A DNA stretch of 64,000 nucleotides from positions 1,240,001 through 1,304,000 of the forward strand of contig NZ_CP109190.1 of the NCBI RefSeq assembly GCF_041438805.1, written 5' to 3'. This stretch comes from Streptomyces sp. NBC_01707. Lineage in GTDB: Bacteria > Actinomycetota > Actinomycetes > Streptomycetales > Streptomycetaceae. Under the pieces are notes generated by a model. It ran no database searches. It was not told the origin of the DNA and was given only the letters and a program-made list of their open reading frames with translations. Position 1 is the stretch's first letter; each line of letters opens with the position of its first letter. A program made the position numbers and the translations under genes. Shown in pieces: positions 1 through 8,431 of the stretch.

Positions 1-221
1 ATGACGCCGCCCGGGAACTGGCGGCCCTGTGCACCGTCGCCGTGGCGGGTCTGTGGCCCTTCGCCAACCCCTCCCCCACGGTCCTGGCGGCGACCGAGGA
101 CCCGCGCCTGGCCGGATCCCGCATCGACTTCGCCACCATGCTGAGCCGACACCTCGACCTACTGGTCACGGGACTGCTCCACCGCCCCGCCACCTCGCCA
201 ACTCCTGCTTCCCGGCAATGA
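1..221 (+). CDS. TetR-family regulator, C-terminal part (truncated by window start)
   Basis: An open frame enters from the left edge (first full codon at position 3) and ends at TGA 219-221, giving 73 residues. The translation includes WPFANPSP, a stretch common in the C-terminal ligand-binding domain of TetR repressors, then a helix ending LSRHLDLLVTGLL. The DNA-binding half lies outside the window. The assignment rests on the resemblance of this tail to TetR C-terminal domains, so it is a family-level call only. The effector and target are not visible. Confidence 0.55.
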   Translation, partial: DAARELAALCTVAVAGLWPFANPSPTVLAATEDPRLAGSRIDFATMLSRHLDLLVTGLLHRPATSPTPASRQ

Positions 222-641
222 ATTCGGGGTGCGAGGCCATCCGGCGGGCGATCTGCAGCGCATGATCGATGCGGGCCGGTCACCGCACCGGCCGTCATGG
301 ACGCCGTGTACGTGGCCTGCCCGCCGGCCTGGGCGGGACGGACATACGAGGGCCGCTTCGACCACTCCGCGGTCACCACCAGCGCCATCACGCCGTCTCG
401 GCGGCAATCCCCCGGATGTCGCTCCACTTCTCAGCTGCGGCGGCGGGCCGATGCCCTCGAGCAGGCCCGGGTCATGGTCAGCGATCTCGTGGAAGACCCG
501 ATGGAGCAGTACGCGGCCGCCGGGCCGCCGGACAGGTCATCGAGGCGGTCACGGCGCCGAAGCGCCGCGGCACCAGATGCAGAACAGCGTCTCTCATGAG
601 CTGCTGTTGGCGCAGCGCGTCGCCATGCCGTCGGGCCGCCC
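222..641. other. Intergenic region between two convergent regulator genes
   Basis: About 420 bases between the end of the left-edge TetR gene and the stop of the minus-strand TetR gene. Several overlapping open frames exist but they are compositionally biased (Arg/Pro/Ala-rich), lack ribosome binding sites and show no family features. I see no gene or clear terminator. Confidence 0.5.
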
Positions 642-1250
642 TCAGTGGGTCGGCGGCTCCCAGGACAGTCCGTTGCGGACCAAGGCGACCGCCCGGTTGA
701 GCACGGTGACGGCGTCGTCGCCGGAGTCGGGCTGCCAGCAGGCGACGGCTGCCTGCTGGGCGGCGAAGGCCACCGCCGCGGTGGTGCAGACGTACAGGTC
801 GCTCTCCGGCAGGCCGGTGCGAGCCGCCACTGCCGCGATGACCGCGTCCTGGACGGCGCGATGCGTCTGGGCGATACGCGGAAGCAGTTCAGGGCGCTCG
901 CGCAGCAGAGCTGCACGCCCCACAAGTATTCCGCCGGTGGTGAGCTCGCCCAGGCGCTCGGCAAGCACCGCGCGGACCGCTTCAAGCGGGGCCTCGTGCC
1001 CGGGACGGTCGATGATCCGCTGCTGGATCAGGGAGGGAACGCCCTCCTCCATCAGGAAGACCGCTTCTTCCTTGGTCGAGAAGTAGTTGAAGAAGGTACG
1101 GGGAGACACGCCGGCGTCCGCGCAGATGTCCTCCACGGTCACGGCATCCGGGCCGTGCCGGCGGAAGAGGGCCACCGCCGAACTCTGCAGAGCACTCCTG
1201 GTCGCCCGCTTCTTGCGCTCACGCAACCCGTCCGAGGGACTGCTCGTCAC
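642..1250 (-). CDS. TetR-family transcriptional repressor
   Basis: A TetR regulator of about 202 residues. The N-terminal helix-turn-helix reads AVTVEDICADAGVSPRTFFNYFSTKEEAVF, which is the classic TetR recognition helix with FFNYF. The C-terminal helices form the ligand and dimer domain. I choose the GTG at 1250 (protein begins VTSSPSDGLRERKK); an in-frame ATG at 1289 is possible but would put the start codon almost inside the palindrome at 1293-1322 and leave no room for a promoter. It is divergent from the membrane protein gene at 1412, and the palindrome sits between them, so it probably represses itself and that gene. The ligand is unknown. Confidence 0.88.
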   Translation of the reverse strand: MTSSPSDGLRERKKRATRSALQSSAVALFRRHGPDAVTVEDICADAGVSPRTFFNYFSTKEEAVFLMEEGVPSLIQQRIIDRPGHEAPLEAVRAVLAERLGELTTGGILVGRAALLRERPELLPRIAQTHRAVQDAVIAAVAARTGLPESDLYVCTTAAVAFAAQQAAVACWQPDSGDDAVTVLNRAVALVRNGLSWEPPTH

Positions 1251-1292
1251 GGTGCCGTCACACTCCCGAAGTCGGCTGCCGACTGCCATTGG

Positions 1293-1322
1293 TTACAGTA
1301 CTGCAAAAATGCAGCACTGTAA
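1293..1322. promoter_or_regulatory. Palindromic operator between divergent TetR and membrane protein genes
   Basis: The arms TTACAGTACTGCA and TGCAGCACTGTAA match at 12 of 13 positions around a 4-base AAAA centre. The palindrome lies 43 bases upstream of the TetR start and 90 bases upstream of the membrane protein start. This size, symmetry and position are typical of a TetR dimer-pair operator. Binding by the adjacent repressor is inferred. Confidence 0.75.
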
Positions 1323-1411
1323 TTTTTAACTAGGATGGGCCTTCGCGCTGCCCACCGCGCCGGATCGCCCCGACCGGCAGCCCCAATTCGCGCAGCCCAA
1401 GGAGTGCCCCC

Positions 1412-2782
1412 ATGGCAGAACAGACCGAGCACCCCCCGAGTCCGTCCTCGGCGAGAACCCTGGCCGAGGCCCTGTGGTTTCCGGTGGCTCTCTTCCTCTG
1501 CTTCCTGTTCGCCTTCGCCCCCGCCCTGCACGCACCGCAGCCGCACCATGCGAAGGTGGTCGTCGCGCATCCCGCCGTCGAGCGGAGGATCGACAGCCAA
1601 CTGCGGCGGCACCACCCCGGCGGTTTCGACGTCACGGCGGTGACAGACGGCCGGGCAGCCCGGCAGGCCGTGCTGAACCGGGATGCGGTGGCGGGCTTCG
1701 TCGCCGACAGACGACATCCGGTGCTTTACGTGGCCAAGGCCAACGGGATGTCGCTCGAGCTGGCGCTGCGCGATGTGTTCACCGAAGTCGCCACCCGGAG
1801 CCACAAGCAGCTCAAGGTCGTTGACGTGGCACCCACCGCGAGCAAGGACCTTACGGGCTCGACCCTGGTCTACTTCGGTATTGCCTGGAGCGTCCCCGGC
1901 TACATGCTTGCGACCACCCTGCTGCGTGCGGTGACCTTCAGCCGGCGCAGGAAACTGCTGACGATCGCGGGTGTCGCCGCCCTGTTCAGCGTCGTCGGCA
2001 ACCTGCTCGGCGCGGGGCTGGGCTACATACCCGCCGCCCCCTCCGCCATGGCGATCTCCTTCCTTCTCACCATGGCCGTGGCCACCTCCTCCTCAGGCCT
2101 GGCCCCCTTCGCCAGGCAGTTCTTCCCCGCGGTGGGCATGGGTCTGTTCATCGTGCTGAGCATCCCCACCAGCGGCGGCGTGGCGCCCGCTCCGATGCTG
2201 CCGACGTTCTTCCAGCACGTGCACGCGGTGATGCCCCTGGCCAACGCGGTCGACGCCCTGCGTGGAGTCCTGTACTTCGACGGGGCCGGCGCGCTCAAGC
2301 CGGTGCTGGTGCTGTGCGCGTGGATCGCCGGGGGCGCCGCCCTCCTGGGTCTCGACGCCTGGCTGCGGAGCCGCAGGACCACGGGACGATATGCCGACGA
2401 CGAGGACGAGGTGGAGGAACCCCCGGTGGACGACCCGGCGTCGGAGATGCCGACACCCACCGCACTCCCCGTCCACCGTCACCACTTCGGTGAGCCGATA
2501 CCGACGCTGGTCGGCACCGTCCACGACTCCGAGCACCAGCCTGTCCGCGGCGCCGCAGTGACCGTCATGGACACCAAAGGTCGGCAACTGGTGCGTACCA
2601 CGACCAATGAACACGGGGAGTACGCAGCGGCCGGGCTCCCCGAGGGGTACCTCCGCATCGTGGTCTCGTCCGTCGGCCGGAACCCCCTGGTCCATCAGAA
2701 GCTGTTGCAATCCGGTGCGATCGTCCGCGCGGACTTCGCGCTGCGCAGCCGAGCGGTAGAGGTGTCGCAGCAGGCCCATTAG
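1412..2782 (+). CDS. Multi-pass membrane protein with C-terminal carboxypeptidase-regulatory-like domain
   Basis: 456 residues. One membrane segment near residues 20-40 is followed by an extracytoplasmic segment of about 110 residues. Several membrane helices then run from about residue 150 to 310, the arrangement seen in ABC-2/YhgE-Pip-like (DUF3533-type) membrane proteins. An acidic linker with DDEDEVEEPPVDD leads to a C-terminal beta-sandwich (about 370-445) reading VGTVHDSEHQPVRGAAVTVMD and NEHGEYAAAGLPEG, the signature of carboxypeptidase-regulatory or Cna-B-like domains. If the last helix count is right, this domain is either cytoplasmic or surface exposed; I cannot decide. It is divergent from and probably controlled by the TetR repressor. 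The likely role is export or tolerance of a small molecule or lipid, by analogy only. Confidence 0.65.
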   Translation: MAEQTEHPPSPSSARTLAEALWFPVALFLCFLFAFAPALHAPQPHHAKVVVAHPAVERRIDSQLRRHHPGGFDVTAVTDGRAARQAVLNRDAVAGFVADRRHPVLYVAKANGMSLELALRDVFTEVATRSHKQLKVVDVAPTASKDLTGSTLVYFGIAWSVPGYMLATTLLRAVTFSRRRKLLTIAGVAALFSVVGNLLGAGLGYIPAAPSAMAISFLLTMAVATSSSGLAPFARQFFPAVGMGLFIVLSIPTSGGVAPAPMLPTFFQHVHAVMPLANAVDALRGVLYFDGAGALKPVLVLCAWIAGGAALLGLDAWLRSRRTTGRYADDEDEVEEPPVDDPASEMPTPTALPVHRHHFGEPIPTLVGTVHDSEHQPVRGAAVTVMDTKGRQLVRTTTNEHGEYAAAGLPEGYLRIVVSSVGRNPLVHQKLLQSGAIVRADFALRSRAVEVSQQAH

Positions 2783-2903
2783 GCACGGTGCGGTGAGGCC
2801 AGTTTCCAAGCCTGGATCGCCTTGCGCCGGTCGGAGCTCGACACTGCTGGTCAGGCCGGGTCGGCGCAAGGCGGACGGGCGTACATGGTTGCCTGAAGCA
2901 ATA

Positions 2904-2943
2904 GTTACCATAGCGTAACTTACTCACGAGTTACTTGCGGTAA
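2904..2943. promoter_or_regulatory. Cluster of GTTAC/GTAAC inverted repeats upstream of lipase gene
   Basis: Three short inverted repeats overlap: GTTAC-6-GTAAC (2904-2919), GTAAC-10-GTTAC (2915-2934) and TTAC-5-GTAA (2931-2943). The segment is AT-rich compared with its surroundings and ends about 55 bases before the lipase start. It is a plausible promoter and operator region. No regulator can be assigned. Confidence 0.45.
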
Positions 2944-2997
2944 GTGCGCGCTGCTAGCTTGCGCTCATCTGCATCGGAGCAGAGCGAGGAGTGAGCT

Positions 2998-4404
2998 GTG
3001 AGCCGCAAGAGCACCCGTTCGCGTTCCACTTTCAGCACCACGCACTCGGTGGACTCCCCCAGCCCCCGGCGAAGGCGAGGCAACATGCGAGTGCCGGCCG
3101 TCATGGTGGCCGCGGCCGCTTGTACGGTCACCTACGCCGTACCCGCCTCCGCCACCCAGGCGTCGACGCCCGTGGTGTCCCGGGGAGTGACCATTCCCGC
3201 CTTCTACAACCCGCCCGCCGAACTGCCGTCCGCAGACGGCGGGCTGATCCGTACCGAACCCCTGCCCCTCGGTCTGAGCCTTCCGGGCCTGGACGGCCGC
3301 CCGATGCCGGGCACGGCGACCCGCCTCATGTACAAGTCCACCGACTCCGACGGGCGACCCGTCGCGGTGACCGGCTCGTACATCGAACCCTCGGCGGCGT
3401 GGAAGGGGGGCGGGCCAAGGCCGTTGGTGGCGGTGGCTTCGGGCACCATGGGCCAGGGTGACCAGTGCGCACCCTCTCTGGCGCTGCAGTACCCGCTCAC
3501 CCTGAACGGCGCGACGGTATCGGTCGGCTACGAGGACCTGGCGATCTACCGCCTCCTCTCCACCGGTGCCGCGGTGGTCGTCACCGACTACGTCGGCCTC
3601 GGCGTCACCGATCGGCTCCACACCTACGTCAACCGCCTCGACCAGGGGCACGCCCTGCTGGACGCGGCCCGCGCGGCACGCGCCGTGCCAGGAGCGTCGA
3701 TCACCCCTTATTCACGCGTCGGTCTGTACGGATACAGCCAGGGCGGAGGGGCCAGCGCCGCGGCCGCCGAGCTGCAGCCCTCCTACGCGCCCGAGGTCGA
3801 TCTGGCCGGTACCTATGCCGGCGCACCACCCGCCGACCTGACCTCGGTCATGAAGGGCATCGACGGGAGTGCCCTGGCCGGTGCGCTGGCCTGGTCGATC
3901 AACGGCTTCGCCCAGGCCGACCCCGACCTGCGGAACATCGTCGAGGCCAACATCAACACCACGGGCAGGGCCGCGCTGAAAGACGCGTCGACCATGTGTG
4001 TGGGCGATGCGATCTTCGGCTACGGATTCACCAAGAGCACCAAATGGACCACCAGTGGCAAGTCCATCGGAGACATCATCGCGGCCGACACCCGAGCGCA
4101 GGCCGCTCTCGACAAGCAGCGCATCGGCACACTCAAGCCCGCCGGCCCGGTGCGCCTGGCAACCGGCATTCAGGACGACATCGTTCCCCACAAGCAAGCA
4201 CGTCAACTGGCCGTGGACTGGTGCCTCAAGGGCGGTAACGTCACCTACGAAGCCATCGCCCTGCCTGACCTCGGCGACAAGCTCCTCACCAACCACCTCG
4301 TGCCCCTCATCACCGACCAGGGCGATGCGGTGTCCTGGCTGACCGACCGCCTCTCGGGCAAGGCGGCCACCTCCAACTGCTGGTCGATGCCGCTACAGCG
4401 CTGA
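2998..4404 (+). CDS. Secreted lipase, LIP (secretory triacylglycerol lipase) family
   Basis: 468 residues from the GTG at 2998, which has AGGA seven bases upstream. The first about 30 residues are charged and the hydrophobic signal core is MRVPAVMVAAAACTVTYAVPASA, so export is expected; translation from the ATG at 3085 would give a cleaner signal peptide. The catalytic domain carries the alpha/beta-hydrolase elbow GYSQGG with nucleophile Ser at about residue 247 and a late DDIVP acid segment. It belongs with the LIP/secretory lipase family that cleaves acylglycerol or other fatty esters outside the cell. An unusual long N-terminal extension or a start-site ambiguity remains. A hairpin at 4471-4503 probably ends the transcript. 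Confidence 0.82.
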   Translation: MSRKSTRSRSTFSTTHSVDSPSPRRRRGNMRVPAVMVAAAACTVTYAVPASATQASTPVVSRGVTIPAFYNPPAELPSADGGLIRTEPLPLGLSLPGLDGRPMPGTATRLMYKSTDSDGRPVAVTGSYIEPSAAWKGGGPRPLVAVASGTMGQGDQCAPSLALQYPLTLNGATVSVGYEDLAIYRLLSTGAAVVVTDYVGLGVTDRLHTYVNRLDQGHALLDAARAARAVPGASITPYSRVGLYGYSQGGGASAAAAELQPSYAPEVDLAGTYAGAPPADLTSVMKGIDGSALAGALAWSINGFAQADPDLRNIVEANINTTGRAALKDASTMCVGDAIFGYGFTKSTKWTTSGKSIGDIIAADTRAQAALDKQRIGTLKPAGPVRLATGIQDDIVPHKQARQLAVDWCLKGGNVTYEAIALPDLGDKLLTNHLVPLITDQGDAVSWLTDRLSGKAATSNCWSMPLQR

Positions 4405-4470
4405 CCCGGCTACCTGAAGCCCACCGGCTCGGTCCCTCGCCCGGAGTTCCCCGACCCGGTGCGGTGGATA

Positions 4471-4503
4471 CCCTCACGCCCGCGTCGGCCGCGGACGTGA
4501 GGG
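4471..4503 (+). terminator. Hairpin downstream of lipase gene
   Basis: CCCTCACG and CGTGAGGG pair across an inner CGCG stem. It lies 67 bases past the lipase stop, with no U-run, as is usual for GC-rich actinobacterial terminators. Confidence 0.55.
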
Positions 4504-5094
4504 CGCGCCGCCCGGAGAGGGTGGCAAATGGCTTCAGTTCCCCACCCCGCGTCGTACAGGTTCTCCGGCCAGTGGGGACGAGATGACCAGTGGTCCGGCC
4601 GCCACATCTCCGCTGCTGTCGCCGAAGAATCGTGTCCCTGCCCGGGACGCGACGTGATTCCGGGGCCCCGGGGCCGGGAGCTCCACTGGCGTACACGCAC
4701 CGCAGCATTCGCGTCATCCATGGAACGGCTCAACGGAACAACCTGCCTCGGCGACCTAGCATCCGTTGTCGTGACACACTCTCCGGCACAGTGTGTCGGG
4801 AAACAGCGCGCCGCGGACGAGCCGTACGCCGGACCGTGCAGAACAGGGCGCGTACCTCAACGGGCAAGAAGTATTGAGCGTCTGAGTACACCGCGGGATC
4901 GGTCCGGCGGAGGGACCGGTTGGCACGCGGAGGGACGAACGGGGTCTGCCGGTCGACGAACGAACAGCGCTCGCCGGCGCCTTCCGGCGCATCGCCGATA
5001 CCCCTTCGTCCCCACACCCGCCCCACTGACCCACCACGCGAAACCCCTCCTTGCACTGAGCACGGCGGGAACCAGACGAGAGAGAAGACCGCCC
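4504..5094. other. Long leader/intergenic region before dienelactone hydrolase
   Basis: About 590 bases. It contains a perfect 8-bp inverted repeat GACACACT (4773-4780) and AGTGTGTC (4790-4797) around a 9-base loop. The frame of the downstream hydrolase stays open through this region, but the upstream codons show no family similarity, so I do not extend the gene. No other gene is supported. Confidence 0.5.
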
Positions 5095-5850
5095 ATGACC
5101 GCCGTGCGCGGAACATCAGTGGACATCCCGACCCAGGACGGCACCGCCGACGCCTACCTGACCCACCCCGACGACGGCGCGCCCCATCCCGCGGTCCTGC
5201 TCTACATGGACGCCTACGGAATCCGCCCTCACCTGAAGAAGATGGCCGACCGCGTCGCCCGAGCCGGATACACCGTCCTGGTTCCCAACGTCTTCTACCG
5301 CCATGGGCGAGCTCCGGTGGTCGAACTGCCCGACGTCATCGACTCGGCCCGCCGCCCGGAGATCTTCGAGCGTCTCGGCCCCATCATTACGTCACTGACA
5401 CCCGATCTGGCGATGCGCGACGCGGACGCCTACCTGCGCCGGCTGACCGCCTGCCCCCTGACCACCGACGGGCCTGTCGGCATCGCGGGCTACTGCATGG
5501 GCGCCGGCCTCGCCCTGCGCACCGCCGGCACCTACCCGGAGCGAGTCGCGGCCGTGGCCGGATTCCATGGCGGCCGCCTGGCCACCGACTCACCCGACAG
5601 CCCGCACCTGCTCGCCGACCGGATCACCGCGGAGGTGTACTTCGGCCACGCCGACCAGGACCCCTCGCTACCTCCCGAGCAGATCAACCGTCTCGACGAG
5701 GCCCTCACCGCAGGGGGCGTACGCCACCGTTGCGAGGTCTACACCGGGGCCCATCACGGCTTCACCCAGGCCGACACCGCTGCCTACGACAGCACAGCGG
5801 ACAAGCGCCACTGGACCGCACTGTTGGCGCTCCTGGACCGCACCCTCTGA
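5095..5850 (+). CDS. Dienelactone hydrolase family protein
   Basis: 251 residues, starting at the ATG at 5095 behind a purine-rich GAGAGAAG. The alpha/beta-hydrolase fold has the family nucleophile elbow GYCMGAG with Cys134 in place of serine, an aspartate in the segment GHADQD, and the catalytic His in GAHHGF. These three residues form the Cys-Asp-His triad typical of dienelactone hydrolases, which open cyclic lactones in aromatic degradation. Many Streptomyces copies have unknown substrates. There is no signal peptide, so it is cytoplasmic. The gene stands alone, with no aromatic pathway genes next to it, so the substrate cannot be inferred. Confidence 0.88.
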   Translation: MTAVRGTSVDIPTQDGTADAYLTHPDDGAPHPAVLLYMDAYGIRPHLKKMADRVARAGYTVLVPNVFYRHGRAPVVELPDVIDSARRPEIFERLGPIITSLTPDLAMRDADAYLRRLTACPLTTDGPVGIAGYCMGAGLALRTAGTYPERVAAVAGFHGGRLATDSPDSPHLLADRITAEVYFGHADQDPSLPPEQINRLDEALTAGGVRHRCEVYTGAHHGFTQADTAAYDSTADKRHWTALLALLDRTL

Positions 5851-6043
5851 CCAGCACCACCGTCCGCCGCTGCTCAGGCACCACACCCTGCAGCGGGACC
5901 TCTACCCCAGGGCGAACAGCGCGCCCTCTATCAGAGGCTGCCCCTGGAAGGGCGTCTCGCTCGGCCGGCAAGCCACCGTCCTCTTGTCGGCAGTCTGATC
6001 GCCATCGCCGTCCTCCTGGGCCGCCAAGGACGCCACCGGCGCC

Positions 6044-6589
6044 TCAGAGGTCGCCGGGCGGGCAGGTCTGCGCGGTTACGGGGACCGACAGTTCGAACCA
6101 CAGGGTCTTGCCGGTGGCGGTGCGGGAACTGCCCCAGGCTTCCGCGAGCAGGTCGAGTATTTCCATGCCACGCCCGCCCTCCGCGTCGGCGCAGACGGAC
6201 CGGCGCACCGGGCCGTCGGAGTTGGTGTCCTCGACCTCGCACCGCAGTCGTGCGCCGCGAACCTGCAGATTCATCCGCACGGGGCCTCGTGTGTGGCACA
6301 GGGCGTTGGTGACCAGCTCGCTGACCAGCAGCTCAACGGTGTCGGCAAGCTCGTCCAGTCTCCACTCTCCGACTTGCTCGATCGCCAGTCGGCGGGCTCG
6401 GCCGACCGAGGTCAGCTCCGGCGTCAGAGGCCAGGAGGCGTCCTGGGCGGTGGCCCGGGCGCGGGGAGCGCTCAGCGGCCGCAGGGGCTCCGTGGCCTGC
6501 GACCACAGGGCCAGCTGTCGGGCGAACCACGAAGGCCGGGCGCCCTCGGGGACACTCACCGTGTCGAGCGCGACGTCCTGGGCAGCCAT
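6044..6589 (-). CDS. ATP-binding regulatory protein (HATPase_c_2, anti-sigma/SpoIIAB-like)
   Basis: 181 residues from the ATG at 6589 with GAAGGGA upstream. An N-terminal extension of about 45 residues precedes the GHKL ATPase domain, which shows the N-box in LVSELVTNALCHT, the G1 box in VEDTNSDGP, and the G2 region GGRGMEILDLLAEAWG. Streptomyces carry dozens of such single-domain kinases, which phosphorylate anti-anti-sigma factors or act in signalling. No STAS or sigma partner is adjacent. It is divergent from the TetR gene at 6710, with two tandem operators between the two starts, so it may be a target of that repressor. Confidence 0.85.
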   Translation of the reverse strand: MAAQDVALDTVSVPEGARPSWFARQLALWSQATEPLRPLSAPRARATAQDASWPLTPELTSVGRARRLAIEQVGEWRLDELADTVELLVSELVTNALCHTRGPVRMNLQVRGARLRCEVEDTNSDGPVRRSVCADAEGGRGMEILDLLAEAWGSSRTATGKTLWFELSVPVTAQTCPPGDL

Positions 6590-6625
6590 GCCGATCAGTC
6601 CCTTCCCTGCAAGTCCGCCGGTTCA

Positions 6626-6669
6626 TGTAGCGGCCGTTACATTTAAATATACACGTAGCGGGTGTTACG
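6626..6669. promoter_or_regulatory. Tandem palindromic operators between ATPase and TetR genes
   Basis: A near-perfect palindrome TGTAGCGGCCGTTACA at 6626-6641 (14 of 16 positions symmetric) is followed after an AT-rich spacer by a related, weaker copy CGTAGCGGGTGTTACG at 6654-6669. They lie in the 120-base divergent gap and are likely sites for the TetR protein encoded at 6710. The AT-rich stretch between them would suit a promoter core. Confidence 0.65.
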
Positions 6670-6709
6670 GTAAAGCCCGGGAGGAATCGGACAGGGGCGA
6701 GGAGGCTCC

Positions 6710-7312
6710 ATGCCACGGCCGGCCGACCCAGCCAAGCGAGCGGACCTGTTGAGCCGCGTCCGCTCGTACCTGCTCCGCAACGGACTCGCGGGCCTGTCCC
6801 TGCGCCCACTGGCCCTGGAGCTGGGCACCAGCGACCGCATGCTCCTCTATTACTTCGGCACCAAGGAGCACATGGTCGCGGAAGCGCTGTCCATGGATGA
6901 CCGGCGCCCGCTCCTGCGCATTCGCGGTGTACGCGACTCCTCCGACGCCCCCGAGGATGCGGCGGGCCTGCGGCGCCTCCTGGAAGAGCTGTGGGAGGAG
7001 TTCCACAGTCCGGACCGCCGCGCCTTGATGCCACTCCAGTTCGAATTGATGACGGCCAGCGTGCTCCACCCGGACCGGTACGGGCCCCTCATGCGCGATC
7101 TGATCGCCGAGTGGACGGACGTGTTCGCCCCGTTCTTCGTCCGCCTCGGCATGTCCGACGAACGCGCCCGGAACGAGGCCACCCTGGTGTTCGATGCCAT
7201 CCTCGGACTGCTCTACGGGTCGCTCGCCGACGGCGACTGGGACCGGGCGGCGGTTGCCTTCGACACCCTGCTCGACCGCCTTGAATCCGGCTGGACTCCC
7301 GACGGCGCCTAG
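6710..7312 (+). CDS. TetR-family transcriptional regulator
   Basis: 200 residues with a strong ribosome binding site, GAGGAGG, before the ATG. The helix-turn-helix reads LSLRPLALELGTSDRMLLYYFGTKEHMVAEAL; LLYYFGTK replaces the commoner YYHFxSK, as seen in many actinobacterial TetR proteins. The C-terminal part is helical and would hold the effector pocket. The tandem palindromes 40-85 bases upstream suggest autoregulation and control of the divergent ATPase gene. The ligand is unknown. Confidence 0.87.
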   Translation: MPRPADPAKRADLLSRVRSYLLRNGLAGLSLRPLALELGTSDRMLLYYFGTKEHMVAEALSMDDRRPLLRIRGVRDSSDAPEDAAGLRRLLEELWEEFHSPDRRALMPLQFELMTASVLHPDRYGPLMRDLIAEWTDVFAPFFVRLGMSDERARNEATLVFDAILGLLYGSLADGDWDRAAVAFDTLLDRLESGWTPDGA

Positions 7313-7866
7313 ACCGACACCGCCCCCAGGACTCGTCGCTCAGCCAGACCTCAAGACGCCGGCGCCTCGGCACGGCCCGATGAGAAGCGATCGGCCGCCC
7401 GAGGAGTGACCGGGCCGGCGTGACCGACCGAGGTCGGTCCGATCACGGGAGTGACCGCGCGACCTATGAGGCACTCGTGACCGAGCACCCGCGCGGCAAG
7501 CTCGTCCTCCATGCGAACGGCAAGGAAGCCCCTGGTTGGCCTGCGCGTCGTCGAGGCAGGCCACACATCCTCACAGGGCGACGCGCACAGCGATGCGTAT
7601 GCGCCGTAAATGGTGCCGACTGCTGCAATCGGTGAGATATCCGCCGCTGCAGCAGCGGACCCCGCGGGCGCTCGGCGCTTACGAACTCGCCTCCCGCGGG
7701 GCCGTACCCGCAGAACCCTCTTCGTCGATTGTGAAGCCGGCCAGGAAGTTGACGCCCTGCCAGGGCCACACGTCGGCGTTCTGTGCCGCTCGGCGGCGCG
7801 ACCACCCCGGCGCCGAGAGCATCCAATGGGTCCTGAAGGCGGTTCACAAGCCCATGTTGGGCACTG
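7313..7866. other. Intergenic region with hairpins
   Basis: No convincing gene. A stable hairpin GACCGAC-CGAG-GTCGGTC lies at about 7422-7439, and flanking GTGA/TCAC extends it; it may end the TetR transcript. A second short palindrome, CCGCTGCAGCAGCGG, lies near 7642. Small open frames here lack ribosome binding sites and family features. Confidence 0.5.
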
Positions 7867-7941
7867 TCAGGCGTTGGGACGCTTGCCGTGATTGGCCTTC
7901 TTCTTCTTGCGGGCGCGTCGCTTGTTCCCTCGCTTGGCCAT
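7867..7941 (-). CDS. 50S ribosomal protein bL37 (24 aa)
   Basis: A 24-residue, very basic peptide starting MAKRGNKRRARKKKK and ending ANHGKRPNA, with ribosome binding site GGAAGG nine bases upstream of the ATG at 7941. The MAKRG start and ANHGKRPN tail match, from memory, the small actinobacterial ribosomal protein bL37 described in mycobacterial 50S structures. It would bind 23S rRNA. It is too short for usual gene callers and is encoded alone, between unrelated genes. The alternative is an uncharacterised basic peptide, but the conserved-looking tail makes the ribosomal assignment more likely. Confidence 0.75.
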   Translation of the reverse strand: MAKRGNKRRARKKKKANHGKRPNA

Positions 7942-8197
7942 GGTCCACACCTTCCACATTCAGGACTTTTCGGGCGCTCGTCATTCTAGGTTCGGCCGGA
8001 CGCGCCCGCATCGGGCGGCGCGCCGGTGGGGCCGTGGAGCCCTCACCATCTCTACGGCCACACGAGGAGCGCATCACCGTTCGTCCCGGACCGGCCCCCT
8101 CCCTTCGTCGTCGCGCTCGAGCCCGGTGGCACGCCCTGGACCGCGGGCCGCCGGAAGCGAAGTAGCGGTGTGCCGGATGCGTCAGAAATTCGCCCGC

Positions 8198-8431
8198 TCA
8201 GGGGACCCACTTGTACTTGGCTCCGCCGACCCATCTCACGACCGAGGGATCGTCGAGGTCGACATCGGTCACCCCTGCCTGGTGCGCCAGCCTGATCACA
8301 TCCACCATGTCGTGGGCAGCCCCGACCACTTCCCCGTTGATCTCCACCATGCGGTACGGCGGATCATCCGGCACTACGCCGAGGACGACGACGGGGGTGG
8401 GATGGAACTCCTCTTGAGCATCGTTGGTCAT
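8198..8431 (-). CDS. Conserved hypothetical protein, 77 aa
   Basis: 77 residues from the ATG at 8431. The protein is acidic in the middle (DVDLDDPSVVRWVGG) and ends AKYKWVP. The codon usage and the sensible mixed alpha/beta composition, with PPYRMVEINGEVVG reading like a beta hairpin, mark it as a real gene, unlike the overlapping Arg/Pro-rich frames. I recall similar short proteins in other Streptomyces but know no function. No membrane segment or signal is present. It stands alone. Confidence 0.6.
   Translation of the reverse strand: MTNDAQEEFHPTPVVVLGVVPDDPPYRMVEINGEVVGAAHDMVDVIRLAHQAGVTDVDLDDPSVVRWVGGAKYKWVP

Noticed and set aside
4920..6752. 610-residue plus-strand frame spanning the hydrolase and ATPase genes
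   Set aside because: It overlaps two recognised genes in other frames and is Pro/Arg-rich with no motifs.
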